A DNA stretch of 64,000 nt, from contig CM073557.1 in assembly GCA_037074615.1 (NCBI GenBank), forward strand, positions 10,432,501 to 10,496,500, written 5' to 3'. The notes under the pieces were generated by a model. It ran no database searches and was not told the origin of the DNA. It saw only the letters and a list, made by a program, of their open reading frames with translations. Positions 12,452 to 24,301 of this stretch are shown here, one piece after another. Source of the DNA: Leucaena leucocephala. Lineage: Eukaryota > Streptophyta > Magnoliopsida > Fabales > Fabaceae. The number at the start of each line of letters is the position of its first letter. Position 1 is the stretch's first letter. Made by a program: the position numbers and the translations under genes.

Positions 12452-13789
12452 GGCCACTCCCCTCCCATTCCAAGGCACACCATGGCCTAGCAACGAAAAG
12501 GAATATAAAGAAGAGTGAAAGAGAGAAGGAAAGAAAGAAAGGAAAGAAAGGAAGGAGTTCTGGTGGAGCCAGGAGCAGTCTAAGGAGCCGAGGGACTAGG
12601 CAAAGCTTAGGAATGAGGTAAGAAAGTTATCTAGTCCCTAATCTAATAAAGTAGAGGATTGCTCTTAATGGTTAGAATAGAGAAATATCTCTATTAATAA
12701 AATTAGCTATAGATAGAAAGAAAGTTAGAGGAATGTCAGAGTAAGGATATTTCCCCTAGCTATGCATGAGTTAAATAGAGCTATACTGATAAGAGTAGTA
12801 ATGAAGATATTATTATGCTATGTATAGGCTCTGACCTATGGAAAGAATGAACCTTAGAGTAAAGGCCAAGAGCTAGAAGGAAAGCTACATGTCAGGTAGT
12901 GAACTAATCCTAAACTTGTATGCATTGAATGTTATGCTTGATGTGCTATGGCTTTGTTGAATTGTGTTGAGCATGTGCTTATGTATGAAGCTCTGTTCCT
13001 ATGATTACTTTGGTTAATTATATTTCATATGAAACATGGAAGCATGCACATTAGACAATATTAACACTTTCACAAGCAAGCACAAGTATTCACATTAATG
13101 CATGCATTGTTTAGTGCTGTTTGCTACTGAGATTTCCCCAGAAATCTCACCCCTTCCATATCAATCCAATTACAGCAGGTCTTCTCAAGATGGAGGAGAT
13201 AAATATGCATGAAGAGATGTTAATTGCTTAGCATGATTGAGTTTGATTCATGTATGTATAATTGCTGGAAATTGTCACTGTAAACAGTAACTTATGGGGA
13301 GGCAGTGATATTTGAGCTGTAATTATAAATAGTAAATGATTGAATAAATGTATGATATTTTTACAGTAAATATTAGACATACCAAAGTTCGATTTGATAT
13401 ATAGAACGTTTCATTTGGATATCTATACATAAAGATATGATTTATCAAAGTTGGGACCAGAATGCTGGAATTAGGGACAAGACGCTAGATAAACAGTGTT
13501 TTCAGAACGCTTACCAACGTTGACCTGGTCAAGGCATGGTCAACAAGTCATTTTTTCATGAAATATCATTATGTTAGCTTCGTGTAACAATTTGAACCAC
13601 TCCATTTCGATTTTTATAGAATTAGTTATGACTTTTGGAATTCAGGTCACTCCGCTGGAATTTACACAGTGAACAATACTCGCTAGGAGTAAAATTCCAG
13701 ATTGTATGATTTGACTTTAATGGCCCTAGAAGTGGTTCCAAATGCTACTGAATGGTCCCTAAGATGTAAGAAAAGGAGGATGTTACAAT

Positions 13790-13802
13790 TTGGTATCAGA
13801 GC
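13790..13802 (+). other. Primer binding site of element 1
   Basis: TGGTATCAGAGCA two bases after the 5' LTR is the classic complement to the 3' end of plant initiator-Met tRNA, used to prime minus-strand synthesis. Confidence 0.92.
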
Positions 13803-15717
13803 ATAAGATTCTGGCATAGAACATAAGGTTCTGGCTCAGTGATGCTCTGGAGTAGATAGACTAACCCCTTAAAACAAGTTAGAGATCTGAACTACAGAGG
13901 TTTTCTCCCTAGTATGAGATATGGGGATGATGTTCACTACCTAGAGAATGATTTGAACAAGAGATAGTGACACCCAGACAGATAGAATAGTATCCCATAA
14001 CTTACAGCGGTATAGGGTTATCTTCAAGGAAGTGGCTAGTCTTAGTCAGCTGTTACCGCCGAGATCTCATGTTTCTTAGCACGATATGGCTGGACTAAGT
14101 AGGATAACATCTGGGGAGAAGTTTTCTCTATGAATAGAGACAGAAGTTGACCAGTCCCATGTCAAGGCAAACTGTCAGACGTTATTGTAACAGTGATAAT
14201 GAAGGTACCAACTGGTTGAAATTAATCAACTAGAGGATTGGTACAAAGCATGATCAAGCCAGATAGTATAAAGTAAAGAGATGTAAAAGGTTACATGATG
14301 TTCAAAAGTAGATCCTCTATGCGAGTAGATCTACATTATGAAAGAATTTGTTCAGCTAGTGTTTTCTGAACAAAAGAATGAGGCTTGCCCAATAATCATA
14401 GCATATGACCTAAAGTTAAAAGACAAGATAGGCTGCTGATGTTCCCAAGATAGAGGAACCACAGTCTAGTCTAGAGTAGACTAAGACTAATAAAGAGAAA
14501 GGTAGCCACAGTTTTAAAGATAAAGTGACTCTCCAGTTCCCTATGTAAGAAAGGGTAATAAAGGGTTGAGTTTATACCCTAGTAAGAGGGTAATGTGGCA
14601 GCCTAAGTCAGATAAATAGTTATTTCTAATTCCTAAATAAATGTTTGGGATCTGGACAATACGATCAGACAATGATAGGCAATGAGATTAAGATGATGAT
14701 TAATAGTGAATCTACAGATACATGATTATGATACTCAGGATATATCCCTTCAAGGGTAAGGTATATGAGTGATGAAAGTGAAATGAAAAGAGAAGCATGT
14801 ATGAAAGATGGTACAACTCTAAGAAAGAGCAGTGTCTATGAAGACATAGGCTAGTATTGTTGCAATAGAGCTAGATTGCTCTTACGATAGAGTAAGATTA
14901 CTTTTAGAATAAAGCCAAGAGATGGGACAGTATAACTCAGATAGAGTAAGGTCCCTTTGATAAGACAAATAGATGAGGATAGATATATGCATGGTAGAGC
15001 TTGTGTAGCTCCCTGCAATGTTAAATGTAATAAAGTTATAAAGAGTGAGAATGATATGAGAAGTTCCTGAGTGATAGAGGAAATAAGTAAAGTCCTGATA
15101 GATAAAATTGGCCTATGTGATTATTTTAGGGGAATTATCTGGTGAGTTAACAACTATGTGGAAGTGATTAACCTTGTAACTTTGTCCGTTGGTTTAAGTC
15201 TTCCAGAGATGAGAATACAGTATAACAGAATCACAGTAGATTCTAGAAGATTGCAGTTACATCCTAGTATGGCTCCCAGAGAATAGAATTCCAGGATCAC
15301 AGTTAGATCCTGAAGAGGCTTACGGTTGATCACAGTAGATCCTGAGGGTCACAGTAGACCTAGCCTGGAGAGAGAAAGTATTGAGCCATAAGTACAGTAT
15401 GTCTTTGGAAGGACAAATACTAAGGAAAAGTTAAGGTACAGAAGCTTCACAAGTTGGTTAGCTCCTAACAGAGAGAGTACCCATGATGTTAGATAGCCTT
15501 ATTACTATCAGGGACTGAACTCAAAATCTCCTTACATGTACAGGAACTGAGTGATCAAAAGTTAAAGTTATTAATCCTGAGTACCAAGGAGTTATGAGCA
15601 AATCTCATAAGATATGAGAAAGGGTCAAATAAAGAGATCCTTATGATAAGAATAAAAGATAGATAGATCCTCCAGGTAAAGAGGTAAGAAGGCTAGATAG
15701 ACCCAAGAGAGATAGCA
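13803..15717 (+). repeat. Interior of element 1, 5' part, non-coding
   Basis: No frame with gag motifs is present. The stretch shares segments with the interiors of B and C, including gggttgagtttataccc near 14563 and the gatcacagtagatcc / cacagttagatcc cluster at about 15240-15360. It may hold RNA packaging signals. It ends at the target duplication of element 2. Confidence 0.75.
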
Positions 15718-15722
15718 TAAGA

Positions 15723-17775
15723 TGTAAGGAATTGGACGACACGCAGCGGAAATTAATTTAAAAATTTTTCCATTCCTTGCCAGGATCTACCGTATGTGTT
15801 TAAGTCAAGTGGGAAGAAGTATTACCCTTAGTGTGCCTCAGCGACTTCCACAGCTTTCGGTCATGACGTTCACAGCTTCTCTCTGCGGCTCGTGCTCCCT
15901 TTCTGATCACAAGAAGTCGACGACTCAGGTCGACTTCCTCTACTGGTATCCACACGAACAGCGTTCCAACCACGAACGACGTGCTAGCGTCTCTTGTCCC
16001 TCCAGGGCTTTCTCAAGAGTTCGTCCTCTCCGTCTCTATTTCGGCAGTTTCTTATATGCAAACCTTTTGCAGAGTCCCCTTCGGCCTTTCTATGTTCTAT
16101 ATGTTTCTTTGTGCAAAACGCAGCTCCTAAAATCAGATATATAGGATGCTATGCGTTTTTCTCTGTCAACCGAATTGGATTTTGGAGTTAATCTTATATT
16201 AATTCCAAAATTAATACAATATCATATATTGTATAATTTTATAAGAAACTAATTAAATAAATAATATCAAATCCGTCCCACAGATTTAATTACCCATTTA
16301 TTTAATTTTAAATAAAGATGAGACTGAACTATTTTTGATTTATTCTCATAAATCAAATTTGAGATATCCTATCAATTTGAATTTTGAATTTCAAACATGA
16401 TAGAGATTTAATTTATCCTTATAAATTAAATCTTATAAATATCTCTTATATGAGATATCCTATCAATTTGAATTTCGAATTTCAAACGTGATAGAGATTT
16501 AATTTATCCTTATAAATTAAATCTTATAAATATCTCTTATATGAGATATCCTATCAATTTGAATTTCGAATTTCAAACATGATAGAGATTTAATTTATCC
16601 TTATAAATTAAATCTTATAAATATCTCTTATATGAGATATCCTATCAATTTGAATTTCGAATTTCAAACATGATAGAGATTTAATTTATCCTTATAAATT
16701 AAATCTTATAAATATCTCTTATATGAGATATCCTATCAATTTGAATTTCGAATTTCAAACGTGATAGAGATTTAATTTATCCTTATAAATTAAATCTCAT
16801 ATATACATATAATGTATATATACGAATTTATATATATATACGAATATAAATATAAATAAATATATATACATCTATCCTGGATCATTCATTAAATCTGGAC
16901 ATGTCTTAGATTCAATGAATCTGGACATCATAGCTCGTGTTGGGCTATTTTGTATGCGACCCTGTAGGCCCATATGAAGTTGACAGTGGGCCATTTGCTA
17001 TACTAGCCCAGAAGTCGCAAGCGGTCTCTAGCAAGACATAACGACTACCCAAATCATATGAGGATCGATAAACGATGTAACCTTTTATACAACCATATCA
17101 TGTCCCTTCTGTCACGCGATATTTTGGTCATGGATGAGGCATGGATAATGTCATCCTCCTATTCCTGACCGTTACTTTCTCAATCCCTGAGTAGTCTGAC
17201 TATAGAAATGGAACTACCTTTCCATTACAGTATGGCCATACATTTCTCAGACTCACTCATCGAGGGGCCCAGTAATATCTCTCTACGAATGTGAGGGACA
17301 AATTCCATCTTGACCATTCACATTCCTCCGCATGAAAAACTACTAAGGCCGAACATAGTCTTTATGATCACTCGGTCAAAAGTGACTTTTGACTAGGTCA
17401 AAGCTGAGCGTTTTGTCATGTAGGAATCCATGATGATCTCAGGTCAAAGGGCGTATTGACATGGTTTGTATATGAGAGAAGATTATGACGTTACCCATGC
17501 AGTTCTCTCATAGCGGGTCGGTCCAGCACCTTGTACTCTTACATGTGCTTATGACTTTGATTTATATCTCTATACATCTTCAAAGTCATACTGGTCTTAT
17601 TTCATCTGTGCTCCCGCATAGATGATTGACCAGGGACATTTAGGATAATATCATGAATTATCCAAGGATGATCATCATAGTAAACATGCAAATAATATGA
17701 TAACTCAATTAATAAATTCATAAATCAATAATGTTCATAAGACAATGATTGGCCCCTAGGGCACGATTTCCAACA
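15723..17775 (-). repeat. 3' LTR of element 2
   Basis: On the minus strand it starts TGTTGGAAATCGTGCCC and ends CCAATTCCTTACA. It shares about 1.9 kb of nearly identical sequence with 22391-24296 and is related throughout to the solo LTRs at 42239-44104 and 58549-60248. It contains five copies of a 91-bp AT-rich unit (16361-16800) and a TA-rich microsatellite at about 16800-16870. Open frames near 15794-16191 recur in each LTR copy with changed sequence and are not regarded as genes. Confidence 0.92.
16361..16800. repeat. 91-bp minisatellite in the element 2 LTR, five copies
   Basis: Copies start at 16361, 16452, 16543, 16634 and 16725, each beginning gagatatcctatcaatttga, the last one shortened. 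Each unit holds a perfect inverted repeat, gatttaattta and taaattaaatc around a short loop. The same array is at 22890-23330 (five copies), 42873-43140 (three) and 59130-59300 (two). Confidence 0.92.
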
Positions 17776-17788
17776 ACCTCCCACTTGC
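17776..17788 (-). other. Polypurine tract of element 2
   Basis: On the minus strand gcaagtgggaggt precedes the 3' LTR start TGTTGG, the standard copia PPT arrangement. The gag-pol stop codon (17790-17792) directly adjoins it. Confidence 0.85.
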
Positions 17789-17789
17789 A

Positions 17790-19925
17790 CTAGGTACAAT
17801 CATTAATTTGACTAATTACCATTGACCTGACATGACACTCATGCTTTGCCTGCACAAGCGGCTTTGTTAGAGGATCAGCAACATTATTTTCTCCTGCTAC
17901 TTTGCATATTTTTATATCACCTCTATCATTGATTTCTCTGATGAGATGAAATCGCCTGAGTATATGCTTGGTCCTTTGATGTGACCTAGGCTCTTTGGCC
18001 TATGCAATAGCACCGCTATTGTCACAGAGCAAAGTTATTGGATCTGAGATGGTAGGTATCACCCCTAGTTCTATGATGAACTTCCTGATCCAAACGGCTT
18101 CCTTAGCTGCATCAGATGCTGCTATATACTCAGCTTCTGTCGCAGAATCTGCTACAGTGCCCTGCTTAGAGCTCTTCCAGCTTACTGCTCCATTATTAAG
18201 GAGGAATATATATCCAGACTGCGGTTTTTGGTCGTCCTGGTCAGTTTGGAAACTGGCATCTGTGTAACCAGTTACACAGAGTTCGTCATCCAATCCACCA
18301 TAGACCAAGAATAAGTCCTTAGTCCTTCTTAAGTACTTAAGGATATTCTTGACAGCAGTCCAATGGCCCTCACCAGGGTTCTGTTGATATCTGCTAGTCA
18401 TACTCAAGGCAAATGAGACATCCGGACGAGTACATAACATGGCGTACATGATAGATCCTATGGCCGAGGCATATGGAACTTTACTCATGCGACCTCGCTG
18501 ATCAGATGTACTAGGACACAGATCTTTGCTGAGGTGAATACCATGAGACATGGGTATGAAACCCCTCTTTGATTCGTGCATACTGAACCTATGCAGTATT
18601 TTATCTATGTATGTACTATGACTGAGTCCTATAAGTCTTTTAGATCTATCTCTATAGATCCTGATTCCTAGGATGTAGGTGGCTTCACCCAAGTCTTTCA
18701 TCGAGAAAGACTTTCCTAACCAAGACTTGACAATCTGCAAGGTAGGAATGTCATTCCCAATAAGTAGGATGTCATCGACATAGAGTACCAAAAACACAAC
18801 TGTGCTCCCACTAACCTTCTTGTACACACAAGGTTCATCAATATTTTGAAGAAATCCAAACTCTTTGACTACTTCATCAAAACGTTGATTCCAACTCCGA
18901 GAGGCTTGCTTCAGTCCATAAATGGACCTTTGAAGCTTGCACACTTTGCCAGAGTCCTCAGAACGCACAAACCCTTCAGGTTGTGTCATGTACACATCCT
19001 CAAGGAGCTTTCCATTAAGGAAGGCTGTCTTGACGTCCATCTGCCATATTTCATAGTCATAATATGCTGCTATGGCAAAGAGGATTCTGATTGATTTAGC
19101 CATGGCAACTGGGAAAAAGGTCTCATCATAGTCCACACCATGAGTTTGAGTAAATCCTTTTGCAACCAGTCGTGCCTTGAAGACATTGCCATCCATGTCA
19201 GTTTTCTCCTTAAAAACCCACTTGCACCCGACGGTTTTTACACCTTCAGGCGGGTCGACTAAGGTCCAAACCTTATTGTCGTACATGGATTGCATTTCAG
19301 ACTTCATGGCATTAAGCCACTTCTCAGAGTTTGGTCCCACTATAGCTTCTCGATAGGTAGTCGGCTCATTATGCTCAATGAGCAATACTTCACGACTATC
19401 AGAAATCAGAAATCCATATCTCTGAGGCTGAAGTCGTGTCCTATTAGATTTACGTGGACCTTGCGTGACTTGAGGAGTCTCAACAACTTGTCGTGAGTCT
19501 TCTCTATTTTCCACCTGCAGTTCTATGGTGTCTTGTGGCTCTCGAACTTCTTCGAGGTATACCTTACTCCCACTGGTTCTTTTAGAGATAAATTCTCTTT
19601 CGAGAAAGATACCATTTCTGACACCAAACACTTTGTTATCAGCAGGGTTGTAGACGTAATATCCCTTGGTTTCCTTAGGATATCCCACAAAAAGGCACTT
19701 TGAGGATTTGGGCACTAATTTGTCTGAGGTTTGTTGCTTAATATAGACCTCGCATCCCCAAATCTTGAGGAAAGACAAACTAGGCGTCCTCCCAGTCCAT
19801 ATCTCATACGGAGTCTTTTCAATTGCCTTTGATGGAACACGATTGAGTGTGAACCCAGCTGTCTCTAGGGCATGGGCCCAAAAGGAGGGCGGAAGATCTG
19901 TTTGACTCATCATGGATCGAACCAT
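17790..19925 (-). pseudogene. Copia pol, 3' part: integrase C-terminus, reverse transcriptase, RNase H
   Basis: The frame continues that of 19938-21503 after a single TGA. Counting from MVRSMMSQ, residues 1-130 are the integrase C-terminal part (GCEVYIKQQ, KCLFVGYPKETKGYYVYNP). RT covers about 200-450 with KARL-like VFKARLVAKGFTQ, QMDVKTAFLNGKL, SIYGLKQASRSW and the catalytic YVDD at 382-385. RNase H follows about 545 onward with D556 (YTDASF), E597 (SATEAEY) and D635 (LCDNSGA). A TAG at 18000-18002 replaces the usual Gln after GAIA. The frame then runs on 70 codons through KEPRSHQRTKHI and NNVADPLTKPL to TAG at 17790. Both internal stops fit C-to-T changes. It would encode cDNA synthesis in the particle if intact. 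Confidence 0.92.
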
Positions 19926-19937
19926 ATCTAATAGTGT

Positions 19938-21503
19938 TCAATTTCTCTGTTCAGAAATGCCATTCCATTGTGGTGTCCCTGGAGGAGTCAATTGTGAGAC
20001 TATCCCACAACTCCTAAGATGATCTATGAACTCTTGTCTCTGTTCAGATTTATGTTTCATCAGATAGATGTGCCCATATCTGCTGAAATCATCTATAAAT
20101 GTTATAAAGTACGAATAACCTCCTCTGGCATTTGTGTTTATCGGTCCACACACATCTGTATGTATGAGGCCCAATAAATCAGTGGCCCTCTCACTGTGCC
20201 TAGTGAAAGGTGACTTTGTCAGCTTTCCTAACAAGCAAGACTCGCAAGTGTCATATGATTCAAAATCAAATGAGTTTAGAAATCCATCTTGATGGAGTTT
20301 GGAAATGCGTTTCTCATTTATGTGGCAGTGCCAGAGGTATGTGGGATTCAAATCGTTTGGTTTGACCCTTTTGGCGGTTATGTTATAGATATTTCCATGA
20401 TTGGGTTGTTCCAAATTTAATATGTAATGATCAACATGCAAATCACCATGAGCATAGAAAATATCATTACGATAAATAGAACATCTACTATTCCCAGCAA
20501 TGGAAGTGAAACCTTCCTTATCCAAATAAGAAAGTGAAACAATGTTACTACTTAAAGCAGGAACATAATAGCAATTGTTCAAAACTAACAAAAGCCCAGT
20601 GGGCAGAACTAATTCATAAGTGCCTACAGCTAACGCAGCAACCCTTGCTCTGTTTCCAACTCGTAGGTCAACCTCACCCTTTTTCAGCTTCCTACTGTCC
20701 TTTAGTCCCTGCATATTTGTACAAATGTGAGAACCACATGCAGTATCTAATACCCATGAGGTGGAAGTAGAAAGATGAATGTCTATAACATAAATACCTG
20801 AAGCGATAGCCCCGCTATCCTTCTTGTTCTTTTTCAGATCTTCGAGGTAGAGTTTGCAATTCCTCTTCCAATGACCAGGTTCATTGCAGAAGAAGCAGAC
20901 TCCTTCCTTCGGAGGCTTTGCCTTCTTTGGTGTAGGCTTGGTTTCGGGCTTGCCTGACTCTTTGGTCTTACCTGATGAGCCATGACCCTTCCCCTTGCCT
21001 TTGCCTTTCTTTTTAGTACCCTTTCCTTTCTGAACCATCAAAACACTACTGGGCTTCTTCTTAAGGTGATCAATGTACCCTTTCATCTTTAAGACATGAG
21101 TACTGACTGATGCACCTTCAGCCATCTTGCAAGAATATAAGGCCTTAGTGGTCTCATACCTCTCTTGCCTTGCCTGTTGCTGGAACATTTCCTTGAGATG
21201 CACAATCATCTCATAAGCTTCCATGTGTTCCAGATCTCTTTGGAGCTCCGGAACCATGGTGGCTAGCATCAAGCATCCCACATTGACAGAGTCTTCCTTA
21301 TGCTTCATGTAAGCATCTCTCTGAGCTCTAGGAGTATTGGCGGCTGGCTCCTCAGGAATGGGTTGATCTAGGACATGCGCCTTTCTTTCCTGCTTGAGAA
21401 CAATTCTCAAGTTCCTAAACCAGTCAAGAAAGTTTGTCCCATTGAGTTTATCCTTCTCAAGGACAGATCGCAGCGATAATGTAGCAGTATTACTAGTCGT
21501 CAT
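19938..21503 (-). pseudogene. Copia gag, protease and integrase N-terminal part (element 2)
   Basis: The start MTTSNTATLSLRS is the first ATG after the leader. Residues 1-147 are copia gag (LNGTNFLDWFRNLRIVLKQE). A Lys-rich linker (155-200) leads to a CCHC zinc knuckle, CFFCNEPGHWKRNC, at 203-216. Protease has VLDTACGSH at 251-259. The integrase zinc region shows WHCHINEKR (shorter than usual) and CESC at 420-423, and the first catalytic Asp is D450 in LIHTDVCGP. After MKHKSEQRQEFIDHL the frame jumps to LTPPGTPQWNGISEQRN, so the stretch with the second catalytic Asp is gone. Gag likewise passes from YIDHL directly to KKKPSSVLMVQ, shorter than related gags. The TGA at 19938-19940 replaces an Arg codon. 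Confidence 0.92.
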
Positions 21504-22390
21504 GATTCTACAATTAAAATATGCAATGTAATTAGTAATCTCCCACTAAATAAACAACCCTCAATGCAATAGTTAGTGGGCTAAGATCCATATTTGGCTC
21601 AAACTTAAGTCCGCTTTGGCAGGACGCTTAAATTAAGTTATTTAGGTAGGTAACACCTTTACCAATTACATCAAATATAACTCTTAGATGTTCATGGGAT
21701 CCTATCATCATATGATCTGGCATGTTCTAATCCCATCTAATGCCTTGAGATCCAAAACCGTTTTGTTAATCTCAATTAAGTCAAACAATAATGAACATAT
21801 GAGAGTAGCACCATTACTCTTTGCTTATCTCCCCAAGATGACTCAAAAGCACCCACTTTGGCGGAGTCCACAATTGAGCGATCGAGGTTTCGACAAGTGT
21901 TCATAAATTGACAGCATTATGCCTTAAGATTTCATTTAGAGGGCTTAATTTAACTGTTTAGTTTATGAGAATGCATGCTTCTCAGTTTGTATCTCATACA
22001 ATTAATATGCATGTGCTGATATAATCATAAGATGCATAATTTAAACGTGATACAATATGGCTCACCTATCCTAAGTCCCCTCAAGCCAATGAGAGGAGCT
22101 CTCTAGTAAGAAAAGGGAAATTACATATAGAAACCTCTTTTAACATTCGAGGGGAGTGAGATGAGAAGAGAAGGTACATTGAGAGTAAATATATAGGAAG
22201 GCACGACACGCAGGCTGTATTTAAAAATTACAACACTTGTAATCTAGAGCCATACTGTTCACCATACCCAAGCATTCAAGAATCAACATTCAGATTTAAT
22301 TGCAAGGAAATTGATGTTTCAAATCTTAAAATATTCACAAAATAGCATATTCTATGGTCATATTACGCTACGAACAGGTAGCCACGGTGG
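21504..22390 (-). other. Leader and altered U5 end of element 2
   Basis: This is the stretch between the gag start and the conserved part of the 5' LTR. No complement to initiator-Met tRNA is seen. Between about 22205 and 22390 the sequence differs from the U5 end of the 3' LTR, apart from a short similar block (gcacgacacgcaggctgt, compare acgacacgcagcgga at 15737). The remainder looks like untranslated leader. Confidence 0.6.
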
Positions 22391-24296
22391 TCACGACGTT
22401 CACAGCTTCTCTCTGCGGCTCGTGCTCCCTTTCTGATCACAAGAAGTCGACGACTCAGGTCGACTTCCTCTACTGGTATCCACACGAACAGCATTCCAAC
22501 CACGAACGACGTGCTAATGTCTCTTATCCCTCCAGGGCTTTCTCAAGAGTTTGTCCTCTCCGTCTCTATTTTGGCAGTTTCTTATCTGCAAACCTTTTGC
22601 AGAGTCCCCTTCGGCCTTTCTATATTCTATATGTTTCTCTGTGCAAAACGCAGCTCCTAAAATCAGATATATAGGATGCTATGCGTTTTTCTCTGTCACC
22701 GAATTGGATTTTGGAGTTAATCTTATATTAATTCCAAAATTAATACAATATCATATATTGTATAATTTTATAAGAAACTAATTAAATAAATAATATCAAA
22801 TCCGTCCCACAGATTTAATTACCCATTTATTTAATTTTAAATAAAGATGAGACTGAACTATTTTTGATTTATTCTCATAAATCAAATTTGAGATATCCTA
22901 TCAATTTGAATTTTGAATTTCAAACATGATAGAGATTTAATTTATCCTTATAAATTAAATCTTATAAATATCTCTTATATGAGATATCCTATCAATTTGA
23001 ATTTCGAATTTCAAACGTGATAGAGATTTAATTAATCCTTATAAATTAAATCTTATAAATATCTCTTATATGAGATATCCTATCAATTTGAATTTCGAAT
23101 TTCAAACATGATAGAGATTTAATTTATCCTTATAAATTAAATCTTATAAATATCTCTTATATGAGATATCCTATCAATTTGAATTTCGAATTTCAAACAT
23201 GATAGAGATTTAATTTATCCTTATAAATTAAATCTTATAAATATCTCTTATATGAGATATCCTATCAATTTGAATTTCGAATTTCAAACGTGATAGAGAT
23301 TTAATTTATCCTTATAAATTAAATCTCATATATACATATAATGTATATAAGAATTTATATATATATACGAATATAAATAAATATATATACATCTATCCTG
23401 GATCATTCATTGAATCTGGACATGTCTTAGATTCAATGAATCTGGACATCATAGTTCGTGTTGGGCTATTTTATGTGCGACCCTGTAAGCCCATATGAAG
23501 TTGGCAGTGGGCCATTTGCTATACTAGCCCACAAGTCGCAAGCGGTCTCTAGCAAGACATAACGACTACCCAAATCATATGAGGATCGATAAACGATGTA
23601 ACCTTTTATACAACCATATCATGTCCCTTCTATCACGCGATATTTTGGTCATGGATGAGGCATGGATAATGTCATCCTCCTATTCCTGACCGTTACTTTC
23701 TCGATCCCTGAGTAGTCTGACTATAGAAATGGAACTACCTTTCCATTACAGTATGGCCATACATTTCTCAAACTCACTCATCGAGGGGCCCAGTAATATC
23801 TCTCTACGAATGTGAGGGACAAATTCCATCTTGACCATTCACATTCCTCCGCATGAAAAACTACTAAGGCCGAACATAGTCTTTATGATCACTCGGTCAA
23901 AAGTGACTTTTGACTAGGTCAAAGCTGAGCGTTTTGTCATGTAGGAATTCATGATAATCTCATGTCAAAGGGCGTATTGACATGGTTTGTATATGAGAGA
24001 AGCTTATGACGTTACCCATGCAGTTCTCTCATAGCGGGTCGGTCCAGCACCTTGTACTCTTACATGTGCTTATGACTTTGATTTATATCTCTATACATCT
24101 TCAAAGTCATACTGGTCTTATTTCATCTGTGCTCCCGCATAGATGATTGACCAGGGACATTTAGGATAATATCATGAATTATCCAAGGATGATCATCATA
24201 GTAAACATGCAAATAATATGATAACTCAATTAATAAATTCATAAATCAATAATATTCATAAGACAATGATTGGCCCCTAGGGCACGATTTCTAACA
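22391..24296 (-). repeat. 5' LTR of element 2 (conserved part)
   Basis: Nearly identical to 15860-17775 by eye, including five minisatellite units (22890-23330). On the minus strand it starts TGTTAGAAATCGTGCCC next to the target duplication. The low divergence fits a recent insertion compared with element 1. Confidence 0.9.
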
Positions 24297-24301
24297 TAAG
24301 A

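Larger units (their letters stand above)
11203..13787 (+). repeat. 5' LTR of element 1
   Basis: It begins TGTCATATCCC and ends GGATGTTACA and is matched along its length by 25467-28080. TATAAATA is at 12444-12451. Upstream, a repeat of about 40 bp occurs two to three times (about 12101-12200) and ends in a CACGTG box at 12183-12188. A GA-rich tract at 12510-12560 lies in the expected leader. A perfect 8-bp stem-loop (GAGATTTC/GAAATCTC) is at 13129-13148. The open frame at 12352-12621 covers the promoter and GA tract and is not judged a gene. Confidence 0.92.
15723..24296 (-). mobile_element. Element 2: Ty1/copia retrotransposon, near-complete, inactivated
   Basis: This minus-strand element has LTRs at 15723-17775 (3') and about 22391-24296 (5', plus an altered U5 end) and a gag-pol frame at 17790-21503. 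The target duplication taaga is exact (15718-15722 and 24297-24301). An empty version of the site is visible at about 49425 (tataagatgggtctaaga) in element B. Coding order gag, protease, integrase, RT, RNase H is copia type. Two nonsense codons and two apparent in-frame deletions inactivate it. It is the innermost and youngest layer of the nest. Confidence 0.93.

Noticed and set aside
12352..12621. 89-codon frame in the element 1 5' LTR
   Set aside because: It spans the TATA box and a GA-rich low-complexity tract and is not kept in the 3' LTR.
15794..16191. Frames of 65-116 codons recurring near 22354-22781, 42312-42639 and 58657-58959
   Set aside because: They lie in the U5/R part of the element 2 family LTRs on the strand opposite to the element, change length between copies, and have no domain.
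16361..16800. CRISPR-like regular repeats
   Set aside because: Units are contiguous 91-bp tandem copies without unique spacers, inside a plant LTR.
17995..18267. Plus-strand frames over 17995-20770
   Set aside because: Antisense shadows of the element 2 gag-pol frame.
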